Assembly (NCBI RefSeq): GCF_022662375.1
Contig: NZ_JAKNQL010000005.1
Location: 124,001 to 188,000, forward strand
Source: Pseudomonas sp. CROZ-RG-20F-R04-15
GTDB lineage: Bacteria > Pseudomonadota > Gammaproteobacteria > Pseudomonadales > Pseudomonadaceae
Direction of reading: 5' to 3'
DNA length: 64,000 nucleotides
Numbering within the stretch: position 1 is the stretch's first letter; each line of letters opens with the position of its first letter. Below the pieces are notes generated by a model, which did not search any database, was not told the DNA's origin, and saw only the letters and a program-made list of their open reading frames with translations. Made by a program: the position numbers and the translations under genes. Of the stretch, positions 28,762 to 37,035 are shown one piece after another.

Positions 28762-29601
28762 TTACCGAGCGATTGGCGTGAGTCGCAGCAAATGAATCCG
28801 ACGGCTGTCGGCGTTCAGGATGCGGAAACGATAGGCGCCGATTTCAGTGATTTCGTTGCGTTTTGGCAAGTGCCCGAACGCGCTCATCACCAGACCGCCG
28901 ACGGTGTCGAACTCGTCATCGGAGAATTCGCTGTCGAAGAACTCGTTGAAGTTCTCGATCGGCGTCAGGGCCTTGATCAGGAAGTCGCCACTGGGCAGCG
29001 GCTTGATGTAACTGTCTTCTTCGACGTCGTGCTCGTCTTCGATGTCGCCGACGATCTGCTCCAGCACGTCTTCAATCGTTACCAGACCGGCCACACCGCC
29101 GTACTCGTCGATGACGATGGCCATGTGGTTGTGGTTGGCGCGGAATTCACGCAGCAACACGTTCAGACGCTTGGACTCCGGCACGAACGTGGCCGGGCGC
29201 AGCAGATCCTTGATGTTGAAGCTGTCGCCGTTTTCCTTGAGGATCAGCGGCAGCAGATCCTTGGCCAGCAGCACGCCCATCACATCGTCATGGCTTTCGC
29301 CGATGACCGGATAGCGCGAGTGGGCCGAGTCGACCACGGCCGGGAGGAATTCACGCGGTGTCTGGGTCGCCTTGATGCTGATCATCTGCGAGCGCGGCAC
29401 CATGATGTCGCGTACTTGCAGGTCAGCCACCTGAATGGCGCCTTCGACGATGGCCAGCGCTTCGCTGTCCAGCAGTTTGTTCTGATGTGCATCACGCAGC
29501 AGCTCGAGGAGCTCCTGACGGTTCTTCGGCTCGTGGGCAAAAGCCTGGGTCAGTTTACCCAGCCATGACTTCTGCCCGTTGCTCGATCGATCTTCGCTCA
29601 T
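28762..29601 (-). CDS. corC: CorC/YbeX-family protein with paired CBS domains
   Basis: 279 aa. It begins with a short N-terminal region. Two CBS domains (about 65-190; DIMVPRSQMISIKATQTPRE and VIDEYGGVAGLVTIEDVLEQ) follow, and the protein ends in a CorC_HlyC domain (about 205-275). It is the soluble YbeX form, lacking the membrane DUF21 domain. It has been linked to Mg/Co efflux and, in E. coli, to ribosome metabolism with YbeY and YbeZ. It lies 5 bp after ybeY and 17 bp before lnt. Confidence 0.94.
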   Translation of the reverse strand: MSEDRSSNGQKSWLGKLTQAFAHEPKNRQELLELLRDAHQNKLLDSEALAIVEGAIQVADLQVRDIMVPRSQMISIKATQTPREFLPAVVDSAHSRYPVIGESHDDVMGVLLAKDLLPLILKENGDSFNIKDLLRPATFVPESKRLNVLLREFRANHNHMAIVIDEYGGVAGLVTIEDVLEQIVGDIEDEHDVEEDSYIKPLPSGDFLIKALTPIENFNEFFDSEFSDDEFDTVGGLVMSAFGHLPKRNEITEIGAYRFRILNADSRRIHLLRLTPIAR

Positions 29602-29606
29602 AGCGA

Positions 29607-30101
29607 TTACTCTGAATCCTTTGTTGTAACGATAGGGGATGTTTCGGTTTCGTCGTCCGCGTACGGATCGGGATAGCCCAATTCAGCAAGCAACTCGCGT
29701 TCCAGTGCTTCCATTTCTTCGGCTTCTTCATCATCTATATGGTCGTAACCGAGCAGATGCAAGCAGCCGTGAATGACCAGATGTGCCCAATGGGCGTTTA
29801 GTTCCTTGCCTTGTTCGGCGGCTTCACGCTCAACCACCGCCACGCAGATCACCAGATCGCCGAGCAGCGGGATATCGAGAAACTCGTCAGGCACTTCAGC
29901 CGGGAATGACAGGACGTTGGTCGCGTAATCCTTGTGGCGCCAGGTGTGGTTGAGCTCGCGACCTTCTTCTTCGTCGACCAGACGAATGGTCATTTCCGAG
30001 TCGGCGGTGCGCTGGCGCAGGGCCAGTTCGCACCACAGGCGGAAGTCGGCCTCGTTCGGCGCGTTCGCGTCAGTCGCGATTTGCATGTCTAGCTCAAGCA
30101 T
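29607..30101 (-). CDS. ybeY: Endoribonuclease YbeY (rRNA maturation factor)
   Basis: 164 aa from ATG 30101 ([13 protein letters not shown]), which overlaps the phoH stop; an upstream start at 30131 is deep in phoH. It is a zinc metalloenzyme of the UPF0054 family with the HX3HX5H motif H111-x3-H115-x5-H121 ([11 protein letters not shown]). The conserved Arg in [15 protein letters not shown] is also present. It works in 16S rRNA 3'-end processing and 70S quality control. Its C-terminal acidic tail (about 145-164) is longer than in E. coli. Translation is probably coupled to phoH through the overlap. Confidence 0.95.
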   Translation of the reverse strand: MLELDMQIATDANAPNEADFRLWCELALRQRTADSEMTIRLVDEEEGRELNHTWRHKDYATNVLSFPAEVPDEFLDIPLLGDLVICVAVVEREAAEQGKELNAHWAHLVIHGCLHLLGYDHIDDEEAEEMEALERELLAELGYPDPYADDETETSPIVTTKDSE

Positions 30102-31092
30102 TTCGCGAGGTGTCCTTGGGCGCTTCGTCACGGTTTTCGAAGCGCTCGTAGGCTTCGACGATCCGCTGGACCAAAGGATGGCGCACGACGTCTTTGGGCT
30201 GGAAGTGCGTGAAGCTGATGCCCGGCACGTCTTTGAGCACTTCGATCACATGGTGCAGACCCGATTTGGTGCCTTTCGGCAGGTCGACCTGGGTGATGTC
30301 GCCGGTGATGACTGCTGTAGAGCCGAAGCCGATGCGGGTGAGGAACATCTTCATCTGTTCGACGGTGGTGTTCTGGCTTTCGTCGAGAATGATGAAGCTG
30401 TTGTTCAGCGTGCGGCCGCGCATATAGGCCAGCGGGGCAACTTCGATCACTTGACGTTCGATCAGCTTGGCCACGTATTCGAAGCCGAGCATCTCGTAGA
30501 GCGCGTCATAGAGCGGGCGCAAGTACGGGTCGATCTTCTGCGACAGGTCGCCGGGCAGGAAGCCGAGTTTTTCACCCGCCTCAACAGCCGGACGCACCAG
30601 CAGAATGCGGCGGATTTGCTCGCGCTCCAGGGCATCGACGGCGCACGCCACGGCCAGATAGGTCTTGCCGGTACCGGCCGGACCGATGCCGAAGTTGATG
30701 TCGTTGCCGAGAACTTCCTTCACGTAGCGCAACTGATTCAAGCCGCGCGGGCGAATCATGCCTTTCTTGGTGCGCAGGGCGACGGAGGCTTCGGCGGGGG
30801 CGTGATTGTCCAGCTCGACGACGGACGATTCCTGCAGGAACAGGTGCACCGTATCTGGCGACAGCTCTGAACCTTTGGTTTCCCGGTACAGGCGACGAAT
30901 CAGATTTTCCGCAGACGTGGTGTGCTTGGGATCGCCGATCAGCTCGAACTGGTTTCCGCGGTTGCGGATCTCGATGGTCAGGCGCTGTTCGATCAAGCGC
31001 AAATGCTCGTCGAATTGCCCGCACAGATTGGCGAAGCGGCGAGCCTCAAAGGGCTCTAGGATAAAACGATGTGGTTCTATGGGTGCGTTCAA
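30094..31092 (-). CDS. ybeZ: PhoH-like ATPase (YbeZ)
   Basis: 332 aa if started at TTG 31092 ([16 protein letters not shown]), which matches the usual family N-terminus. The in-frame upstream region reaches into a REP pair and is unlikely to be coding. The Walker A motif GPAGTGKT (137-144) and Walker B-like [12 protein letters not shown] mark a superfamily 1-like P-loop ATPase. It is the partner of YbeY in RNA metabolism and was once named for phosphate regulation. It is first in the ybeZ-ybeY-corC-lnt unit. The TTG start has only a weak ribosome-binding site, so the exact start is uncertain. Confidence 0.93.
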   Translation of the reverse strand: MNAPIEPHRFILEPFEARRFANLCGQFDEHLRLIEQRLTIEIRNRGNQFELIGDPKHTTSAENLIRRLYRETKGSELSPDTVHLFLQESSVVELDNHAPAEASVALRTKKGMIRPRGLNQLRYVKEVLGNDINFGIGPAGTGKTYLAVACAVDALEREQIRRILLVRPAVEAGEKLGFLPGDLSQKIDPYLRPLYDALYEMLGFEYVAKLIERQVIEVAPLAYMRGRTLNNSFIILDESQNTTVEQMKMFLTRIGFGSTAVITGDITQVDLPKGTKSGLHHVIEVLKDVPGISFTHFQPKDVVRHPLVQRIVEAYERFENRDEAPKDTSRNA

Positions 31093-31206
31093 GGTCGTAT
31101 TTAGCCGCCCTGGGGCAATTAAGATGAAATCAAGGATAACGCCAGAGGCGTGGGTGCGAAAGCTCTTATATGAGGTCGCCCGTTTCATGCCTCTGACGCT
31201 GTACCT

Positions 31207-31293
31207 GTGGGAGCGAGCCTGCTCGCGAAAGCGTTTTGCCGAACACATCTATGTTGAATGTGCCGCCGCCTTCGCGAGCAGGCTCGCTCCCAC
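31207..31293. repeat. REP pair 3 (long-spacer type)
   Basis: Units at 31207-31229 and 31271-31293 in the back-to-back orientation with a 41-nt spacer. It lies between the miaB stop and the ybeZ start, downstream of miaB. Confidence 0.92.
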
Positions 31294-31308
31294 AGGGGGA
31301 ATGCAGTG

Positions 31309-32637
31309 TTACTGGATCAGCGAGCCGCGCAGCGAGTGCGGTTGTGCCGCGTCGATGTGTACGTCGGCGAACTGCCCGATCAGGGTTGGATTGTCGCAGC
31401 GGAAGTTGACGATACGATTATTCTCGGTGCGCCCTTGCAGCTCGCCCGGGTCTTTTTTCGAGTAATCGGTGACCAGAATGCGCTGGATCGAGCCGACCAT
31501 TTGTCGGCTGATCTCAAAGCCTTGCTGATTCAGACGGTGCTGCAGCGCGTTCAAGCGTTCTTTCTTCAGCTCTTCCGGGGTGTCGTCGGCCAGATCGGCA
31601 GCCGGGGTGCCCGGGCGCTGGCTGTAAACGAAGGAGTAGGAGAAGTCGAAACCGACGTCGGCAATCAGCTTCATGGTCTGTTCGAAATCTTTCTCGGTCT
31701 CGCCGGGGAAACCGACGATGAAGTCCGAACTGATGCAGATCCCCGGCACCGCCGCGCGCAGTTTGCGCAGCTTGGATTTGTATTCCAGCGCGGTGTGGTT
31801 GCGCTTCATCGCCGCGAGAATCCGGTCGGAACCCGATTGCACCGGCAAGTGCAGATGCTTGACCAGTTCCGGCACGTCGGCGTGGGCCTGGATCAGGCTG
31901 TCGGAAAACTCCAGCGGGTGCGACGTGGTGTAACGGATGCGGTCGATGCCGTCGATGGCGGCGACAACGCGGATCAAATCGGCGAGATCAGCCAGTCGAC
32001 CGTCGTGAGTGGTGCCGCGATAGCCATTGACGTTCTGCCCCAGCAACGTCACTTCACGCACGCCGTTTTCGGCGAGGTGGATGACTTCGGCGATCACGTC
32101 GTCGAACGGCCGGCTGACTTCTTCGCCACGGGTGTAAGGCACCACGCAGAACGTGCAGTACTTACTGCAACCTTCCATCACCGACACATAGGCGCTCGGA
32201 CCATCGATGCGCGGTTCGGGCAGATGGTCGAATTTTTCGATTTCCGGGAATGAGACGTCGACTTGCGGCAGCTTGGTGATACGCGCAGCGTCGATCATTT
32301 CCGGCAGGCGGTGCAGGGTCTGCGGGCCGAACACGACGTCGACGTACGGCGCGCGATCGCGAATCGCCGCGCCTTCCTGGCTGGCCACGCAACCGCCGAC
32401 GGCGATCACCATGTCCGGGTTGGCCAGTTTCAGTTCGCGCCAGCGGCCGAGCTGCGAATACACGCGATCCTGGGCGCGCTCGCGGATCGAGCAGGTGTTG
32501 AGCAGAATCACGTCGGCGTCTTCCGCACGCGCGGTGACTTCCAGGGCCTGATGTTCGCCCAGCAGATCGACCATGCGCGAGCTGTCGTACTCGTTCATCT
32601 GGCAACCGTGGGTTTCGATGTAAAGCTTCTTGGCCAT
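31309..32637 (-). CDS. miaB: tRNA-2-methylthio-N6-dimethylallyladenosine synthase
   Basis: 442 aa. It is a radical-SAM methylthiotransferase that thiomethylates i6A37 in tRNAs reading UNN codons. The N-terminal UPF0004 domain has cluster cysteines in [21 protein letters not shown] and [11 protein letters not shown]. The radical-SAM cluster motif is [19 protein letters not shown]-terminal TRAM domain (about 375-440, [20 protein letters not shown]) binds RNA. The ATG is at 32637. It is transcribed toward ybeZ, with a REP pair after its stop. Confidence 0.97.
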   Translation of the reverse strand: MAKKLYIETHGCQMNEYDSSRMVDLLGEHQALEVTARAEDADVILLNTCSIRERAQDRVYSQLGRWRELKLANPDMVIAVGGCVASQEGAAIRDRAPYVDVVFGPQTLHRLPEMIDAARITKLPQVDVSFPEIEKFDHLPEPRIDGPSAYVSVMEGCSKYCTFCVVPYTRGEEVSRPFDDVIAEVIHLAENGVREVTLLGQNVNGYRGTTHDGRLADLADLIRVVAAIDGIDRIRYTTSHPLEFSDSLIQAHADVPELVKHLHLPVQSGSDRILAAMKRNHTALEYKSKLRKLRAAVPGICISSDFIVGFPGETEKDFEQTMKLIADVGFDFSYSFVYSQRPGTPAADLADDTPEELKKERLNALQHRLNQQGFEISRQMVGSIQRILVTDYSKKDPGELQGRTENNRIVNFRCDNPTLIGQFADVHIDAAQPHSLRGSLIQ

Positions 32638-32770
32638 GGAGTAGGGTCGTCACGTGATTCAAAGAACCCGGCATTATAGGGAACAAGCCCTCAGGTTCCT
32701 ACCGCTGCGCGTCCGGTGGCTATGCTATAGTTTGCGCCCTCATTTTTATCCCCGATGTTATCCCCCCGCC

Positions 32771-33100
32771 ATGACCAAACGCGAAGCTCCAATCTATAAG
32801 GTGATTTTCCTCAACCAGGGCCAGGTGTTCGAAATGTACGCCAAGCAGATCTATCAAAGTGATCTGTGGGGTTTTCTGGAAGTGGAAGAGTTCGTCTTTG
32901 GCGAGCGCACGCAAGTGGTCGTCGATCCGAGCGAAGAAAAGCTCAAGGCGCAGTTCGAAGGTGTGGTGCGCAGCTTTGTGCCGATGCATTCGATTGTGCG
33001 CATCGACGAAGTGGAACGTCTGGGCACCCCGAAAATCAGCGAAGCCCGTGGCGCGGTCGGCAATGTGATGCCGTTTCCGGTGCCGATGCCTGAGAAGTAA
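32771..33100 (+). CDS. DUF1820 family protein
   Basis: 109 aa from ATG 32771 (MTKREAPIYKVIFLNQG). It is a small cytosolic protein of the DUF1820 family, conserved next to miaB in Pseudomonas. Recognisable stretches are VFEMYAKQIYQSDLWGFLEV, FVFGERTQVVVDPSEEKL and FVPMHSIVRIDEVERLG. There are no cysteines, no signal and no membrane segment. The beta-rich pattern and the family's genomic position give no firm function. A TATAGT -10-like box lies at 32726-32731, about 40 bp before the ATG. Confidence 0.9.
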   Translation: MTKREAPIYKVIFLNQGQVFEMYAKQIYQSDLWGFLEVEEFVFGERTQVVVDPSEEKLKAQFEGVVRSFVPMHSIVRIDEVERLGTPKISEARGAVGNVMPFPVPMPEK

Positions 33101-33122
33101 GCCTTAAAACCGAGTCGCCTCA

Positions 33123-33186
33123 TTCGCGAGCAGGCTCGCTCCCACAGGGAAATGCATTCCAATGTGGGAGCGAGCTTGCTCGCGAA
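33123..33186. repeat. REP pair 4 (short-spacer type)
   Basis: Units at 33123-33145 and 33164-33186 with an 18-nt spacer, placed between the convergent DUF1820 and Sel1-repeat genes. Confidence 0.92.
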
Positions 33187-33211
33187 GGGGCCGGAAAGGT
33201 CGGCGCAAAAA

Positions 33212-33766
33212 TCAGGGAAGGGGCGAGAACGGCGTACGCCCATCGGCGCTCTGCAGTTCCATCAGGTATTTACGGAAAATTTGCCCGAGCACTTGCGTGG
33301 CAGTCTCGAGATCTTCGCGGGACATCTTTTCGGAGACTTCGTCGGCGGTGTCCAGCGCATCTTCAGCGCCGTTGACCGCAGCCATCTTCAATACGATGTA
33401 CGCCTGAATATTGTTGGCTTGCACGCCTTCACCGTGGAAGAACATGGTGCCAAGTTTGAATTGCGCCTGAGCGTGGCCTTGCAACGAGGCTTTTTCGAAA
33501 TAGCTCAAGGCTTGATTGAGGTCGCGCGGCGCATTCTTGCCGTCGTAATAGAACTCACCCAACTCGTATTGCGCTTGCGCATCCCCTTCGTCCGCCGCTT
33601 TCTGGCAGGCGGCCAGTGCCTGCGTGACGTCTTGCGGCTGAGTATTGAGGGTGCAACGACCCATCGCCGGGATCAACAACGAGTTGCCGCCTGCTTGTGC
33701 ATGCGCGAGCAGGGGCTGAAGGAGCAACAGGCAGCCCAAGGCAAGGGTGCGGCCGGTGCGGTTCAT
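33212..33766 (-). CDS. Exported Sel1/TPR-like repeat protein
   Basis: 184 aa from ATG 33766 (MNRTGRTLALGC); a longer in-frame start at 33826 adds a basic stretch before the signal peptide. Signal peptidase I cleavage is likely after LLAHA (residue 23). Two or three Sel1-like repeats follow (AQAQYELGEFYYDG, AQAQFKLGTMFFHGEGV), then a short helical tail. Such repeats scaffold protein-protein contacts in the periplasm. No catalytic motif is seen. Two Cys (in MGRCTLN and LAACQKA) could form a disulfide. Confidence 0.85.
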   Translation of the reverse strand: MNRTGRTLALGCLLLLQPLLAHAQAGGNSLLIPAMGRCTLNTQPQDVTQALAACQKAADEGDAQAQYELGEFYYDGKNAPRDLNQALSYFEKASLQGHAQAQFKLGTMFFHGEGVQANNIQAYIVLKMAAVNGAEDALDTADEVSEKMSREDLETATQVLGQIFRKYLMELQSADGRTPFSPLP

Positions 33767-33952
33767 GGGAATCGACTTACCTCTGAAGGGCACGCGGACC
33801 CATCGAGGGATCCAATAAGCGCGCATTATGAAATAAGCAGGGCCAACCTTACAAAGTCTTTACTCGTTTTTCTGCTGCGCGGGGAATATATCGCCCACTT
33901 TATGGGAGATTTTTGGCAGGAGCGTTGGAAAAACGGCTTGGATGTAGGTAAA

Positions 33953-33982
33953 CGCTGACGCTGGCGATAGCCAACGTCAGCG
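33953..33982 (-). terminator. Hairpin after hemL
   Basis: The 13-nt arms 33953-33965 and 33970-33982 pair with one mismatch around GATA. It lies 9 bp beyond the hemL stop on the minus strand and is followed by a short T-containing stretch. It is a likely terminator. Confidence 0.6.
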
Positions 33983-33991
33983 GTGTAGCGA

Positions 33992-35275
33992 TTACTTCAG
34001 TGCAGCGAAGGCGCGTTCGGCAGCGTCCAGTGTCAGTTTCAGCTCGGTTTCGCCATGAGCGATCGAGGTGAAACCGGCTTCGAAGGCGCTCGGTGCCAGA
34101 TACACGCCACCTTCCAGCATCAGGTGGAAGAAGCGCCCGAACAGCGCAGCGTCGCTGGCCATCACGTCTTCAAAGGTGACGATGTCGTCGGCGCCGCTGA
34201 AGTACAGGCCGAACATGCCGCCGGCCTGGGTGGTCACGAACGGAATGCCAGCGGCATCGGCGCGCTGTTGCAGACCGTCGAGCAGGCGCGTGGTGTAGTC
34301 GGTCAGCTCGGCGTGGAAACCCGGACGGCTGATCAGACGCAGTGTGGTCAGGCCGGCGGCCATGGCCAACGGGTTACCCGACAGCGTGCCAGCCTGATAC
34401 ACCGGGCCCAGCGGCGCGATGCGCTGCATGATTTCGCGCTTGCCGCCGAAGCAGCCGACCGGCATGCCGCCGCCGATGATCTTGCCGAAGGTGGTCAGGT
34501 CAGGATTGACCCCGTAGTACGCCTGAGCACCGCCGAGGGCGACGCGGAAACCGGTCATCACCTCGTCGAAAATCAGCACCACGCCATGTTTGTCGCACAG
34601 CGAACGCAGGCCTTCGAGGAAGCCCGGTGCTGGTGGTACGCAGTTCATGTTGCCGGCCACCGGTTCAACGATGATGCACGCCACTTCTTCGCCCACTTCA
34701 GCGAGCATCTTTTCCACAGCGTCGATGTCGTTGAACGGCAGGGTCAGGGTGTGTTTGGCGAATGCCGCCGGCACGCCGGCCGAGCTCGGTACGCCTTGGG
34801 TCAGTGCGCCGGAACCGGCCTTGACCAGCAGGCTGTCGGAGTGACCGTGATAGCAGCCTTCGAACTTGATGATGCTGTCGCGGCCGGTGTAACCACGGGC
34901 CAGACGGATCGCGCTCATGGTCGCTTCGGTGCCGGAGCTGACCATGCGCACCATGTCCATCGACGGCACCAGCGAGCAGACCAGATCGGCCATCTCGGTT
35001 TCCATCGCGGTCGGCGCGCCGTACGACAAGCCGTGTTGCAGTTGATTGCGCACGGCGTCGAGCACGTCCGGGTGGCTGTGGCCGAGGATCATCGGGCCCC
35101 ACGAACCAACGTAATCGACATAACGCTTGTCGTCCTCGTCGGTGACGTAAGCACCTTCAGCGTGCTTGAAGAACAGCGGCGTGCCGCCAACGCTCTTGAA
35201 CGCGCGCACTGGCGAGTTCACGCCACCGGGAATGTGTTTCTGGGCGTTGGCGAACAGGGTTTCGGAACGAGACAT
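33992..35275 (-). CDS. hemL: Glutamate-1-semialdehyde 2,1-aminomutase
   Basis: 427 aa, standard length. It is a PLP enzyme that converts glutamate-1-semialdehyde to 5-aminolevulinate, the C5 route to haem. The PLP Lys is in [34 protein letters not shown] and [21 protein letters not shown] supply the cofactor-binding residues. It is 17 bp downstream of thiE, and the order thiD-thiE-hemL is the usual Pseudomonas one. Confidence 0.98.
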   Translation of the reverse strand: MSRSETLFANAQKHIPGGVNSPVRAFKSVGGTPLFFKHAEGAYVTDEDDKRYVDYVGSWGPMILGHSHPDVLDAVRNQLQHGLSYGAPTAMETEMADLVCSLVPSMDMVRMVSSGTEATMSAIRLARGYTGRDSIIKFEGCYHGHSDSLLVKAGSGALTQGVPSSAGVPAAFAKHTLTLPFNDIDAVEKMLAEVGEEVACIIVEPVAGNMNCVPPAPGFLEGLRSLCDKHGVVLIFDEVMTGFRVALGGAQAYYGVNPDLTTFGKIIGGGMPVGCFGGKREIMQRIAPLGPVYQAGTLSGNPLAMAAGLTTLRLISRPGFHAELTDYTTRLLDGLQQRADAAGIPFVTTQAGGMFGLYFSGADDIVTFEDVMASDAALFGRFFHLMLEGGVYLAPSAFEAGFTSIAHGETELKLTLDAAERAFAALK

Positions 35276-35292
35276 GATCGGGCTCTCAATCT

Positions 35293-35916
35293 TCAGGATT
35301 TGAACAATTCATTGAACGCGCGGGCGCGGCGGGTCACTTCGGCGGTGCTCTCGGCACCAAACAGACCGTGGACCACCGCGAGCAGGTCGACCCCGTGGGC
35401 CACCAGCGGCGCGGCGTTGTCGAGGGTGATGCCGCCAATCGCGCAGATCGGCAGGTGCAGCGTGCGTTTGGCTTCGTCGAGCAGATCGAGGCTGCAGGTC
35501 GGCGCGCCGGGTTTGGTGTTGGAATTGAAGAAGCGGCCGAAGGCGACGTAACTCGCGCCTTCTTTGGCGGCTTGTTCGGCCAGCGCGATTTGCGCGTGGC
35601 AGGTCGAACCGATAATCGCTTTCGAACCAAGCAGCGCGCGGGTCGGCGACAGCGGGCCGTCGGTCTGACCGAGGTGCACGCCGACGTTGAGGCGCGCCGC
35701 CAGTTCGGCGTCATCGTTGATGATCAGTTGCGTTTTGTAGCGCTCGCACAGATCGCGCAACGCTTCGGCCTCGCGCAAACGGCGGGCCTCATCGTTGCTC
35801 TTGTCGCGGTATTGCAGCAGGGTGACGCCGCCTTCCAGCGCCGCCTCCACGTAAGACAGAAACTTGCCGGCCAGCAGCTCGCTGTCGGTAATGGCATACA
35901 GGCCACGTAGTTTCAT
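35293..35916 (-). CDS. thiE: Thiamine-phosphate synthase
   Basis: 207 aa. This TIM-barrel enzyme condenses HMP-PP with HET-P to give thiamine phosphate. The pyrophosphate and metal-binding features are [27 protein letters not shown] and [19 protein letters not shown]. The phosphate-binding [17 protein letters not shown] and the C-terminal [20 protein letters not shown] are also present. It is 18 bp downstream of thiD, whose product supplies one of its substrates. Confidence 0.97.
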   Translation of the reverse strand: MKLRGLYAITDSELLAGKFLSYVEAALEGGVTLLQYRDKSNDEARRLREAEALRDLCERYKTQLIINDDAELAARLNVGVHLGQTDGPLSPTRALLGSKAIIGSTCHAQIALAEQAAKEGASYVAFGRFFNSNTKPGAPTCSLDLLDEAKRTLHLPICAIGGITLDNAAPLVAHGVDLLAVVHGLFGAESTAEVTRRARAFNELFKS

Positions 35917-35934
35917 CGGGCAAACCTCACGACG

Positions 35935-36732
35935 TTACGAGCAGAAATCCAGCGGCAGGCGACGTGGAACGAACTGGCCTTTGCCCAGTTGTTCGGCATC
36001 GCGAAGGGTACGCCAGGTGTAATCCAGTGCGCTGTGCACGGCGCTGGCGAGATGTTCGCCCTGCGCCAGACGACCGGCCAAAGCGCTGGCCAGTGTGCAA
36101 CCGGAACCGTGATAGCTGCCCGGCAGGCGCTGACAGATAAAGGTTTCGCGCAGGCCGTCACGGCTGTACACGCGGTTGTGGATTTCAGTTTCGTCGCCAT
36201 GGCCGCCGGTGATCAGCAGGTTTTTGACGAACGGCAGGAGTTTTTCAGCGCATTCGTCGGCGGTGCCTTCAGGCAGTTCGGCGAGGATGCGGGCTTCAGG
36301 AAGGTTGGGGGTGGCAATGATCGACAGCGGCAGCAGACGCTCGCGCATCGCATAGCCGACCTCGTCCTTGCCCAGGCGTCCGCCGCCACCGGCGCGCAAC
36401 ACCGGGTCGCAGACCACCGGCAAGTGCGGGTGCGCGGAAAGCAGTTCGACAACGGTGTCGACCATTTCCAGCGAACCGAGCATGCCCAGTTTCACTGCAG
36501 CGACTTCGGAGTCGTTGAGCACGGCATTGGCCTGGGCCAGTACCCACTCACGGTCGAGGACGCGGAAGTCAGTGACATTGACGGTGTCTTGCACGGTCAG
36601 GGCGGTGACGGCCGGAGCCGCATGGCAACCCTGCGCGAGCAGGGCTTCGATATCTGCCTGCAAGCCGGCGCCACCACTTGGGTCGTGGCCGGAGAGACAG
36701 AGGACAACGGGGCGGGAGCTGTAGATATTCAT
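35935..36732 (-). CDS. thiD: Hydroxymethylpyrimidine/phosphomethylpyrimidine kinase
   Basis: 265 aa from ATG 36732 (MNIYSSRPVVLCLSG). It is a ribokinase-fold enzyme that phosphorylates HMP and HMP-P in thiamine synthesis. The N-terminal substrate motif SGHDPSGGAGLQADIEAL, the ATP-site LLITGGHGDETEIHNRVYS and the catalytic RLPGSYHGSGCTLASALAG are clear. It is first in thiD-thiE-hemL and divergent from ladS. I found no TPP riboswitch in its 5' region. Confidence 0.97.
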   Translation of the reverse strand: MNIYSSRPVVLCLSGHDPSGGAGLQADIEALLAQGCHAAPAVTALTVQDTVNVTDFRVLDREWVLAQANAVLNDSEVAAVKLGMLGSLEMVDTVVELLSAHPHLPVVCDPVLRAGGGGRLGKDEVGYAMRERLLPLSIIATPNLPEARILAELPEGTADECAEKLLPFVKNLLITGGHGDETEIHNRVYSRDGLRETFICQRLPGSYHGSGCTLASALAGRLAQGEHLASAVHSALDYTWRTLRDAEQLGKGQFVPRRLPLDFCS

Positions 36733-37035
36733 GGTGCGCGAGCTTACCACCAAAGCTGATTTTCGGGTTCAGTGCCGTTATGCCTGGCCGATAACCTGGC
36801 AAGAGAATCCGACCGGGCTGTCACAACCTGACCAACTCAACAGCTCTAGCTCGGTACTTTGCTCTGGAACGCCCGTCCTAGAGCCTTTGTAGGAAAAATT
36901 TCAATGGTGCTCAATGGCCATCAACGGCTATGCTAGTCTGGATCCAAACCAATAACAGGTAATACCGGTTTTACGTCTACTCAAAGGGAATGGGGGGCTT
37001 CCTGACACAACCGGACGAGCCACGCTGGGGCTTCA
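36733..37035. promoter_or_regulatory. Divergent thiD-ladS intergenic region
   Basis: 303 bp should hold both promoters. A 7-bp inverted repeat (GCTCTAG ... CTAGAGC, about 36842-36883) and a TATGCT box at 36929-36934 toward ladS are visible. No -35 match is convincing. No riboswitch or small ORF is recognised. Confidence 0.35.

Noticed and set aside
36733..37035. TPP riboswitch upstream of thiD
   Set aside because: No CTGAGA/ACCTGA pair in the right orientation and spacing on the minus strand.
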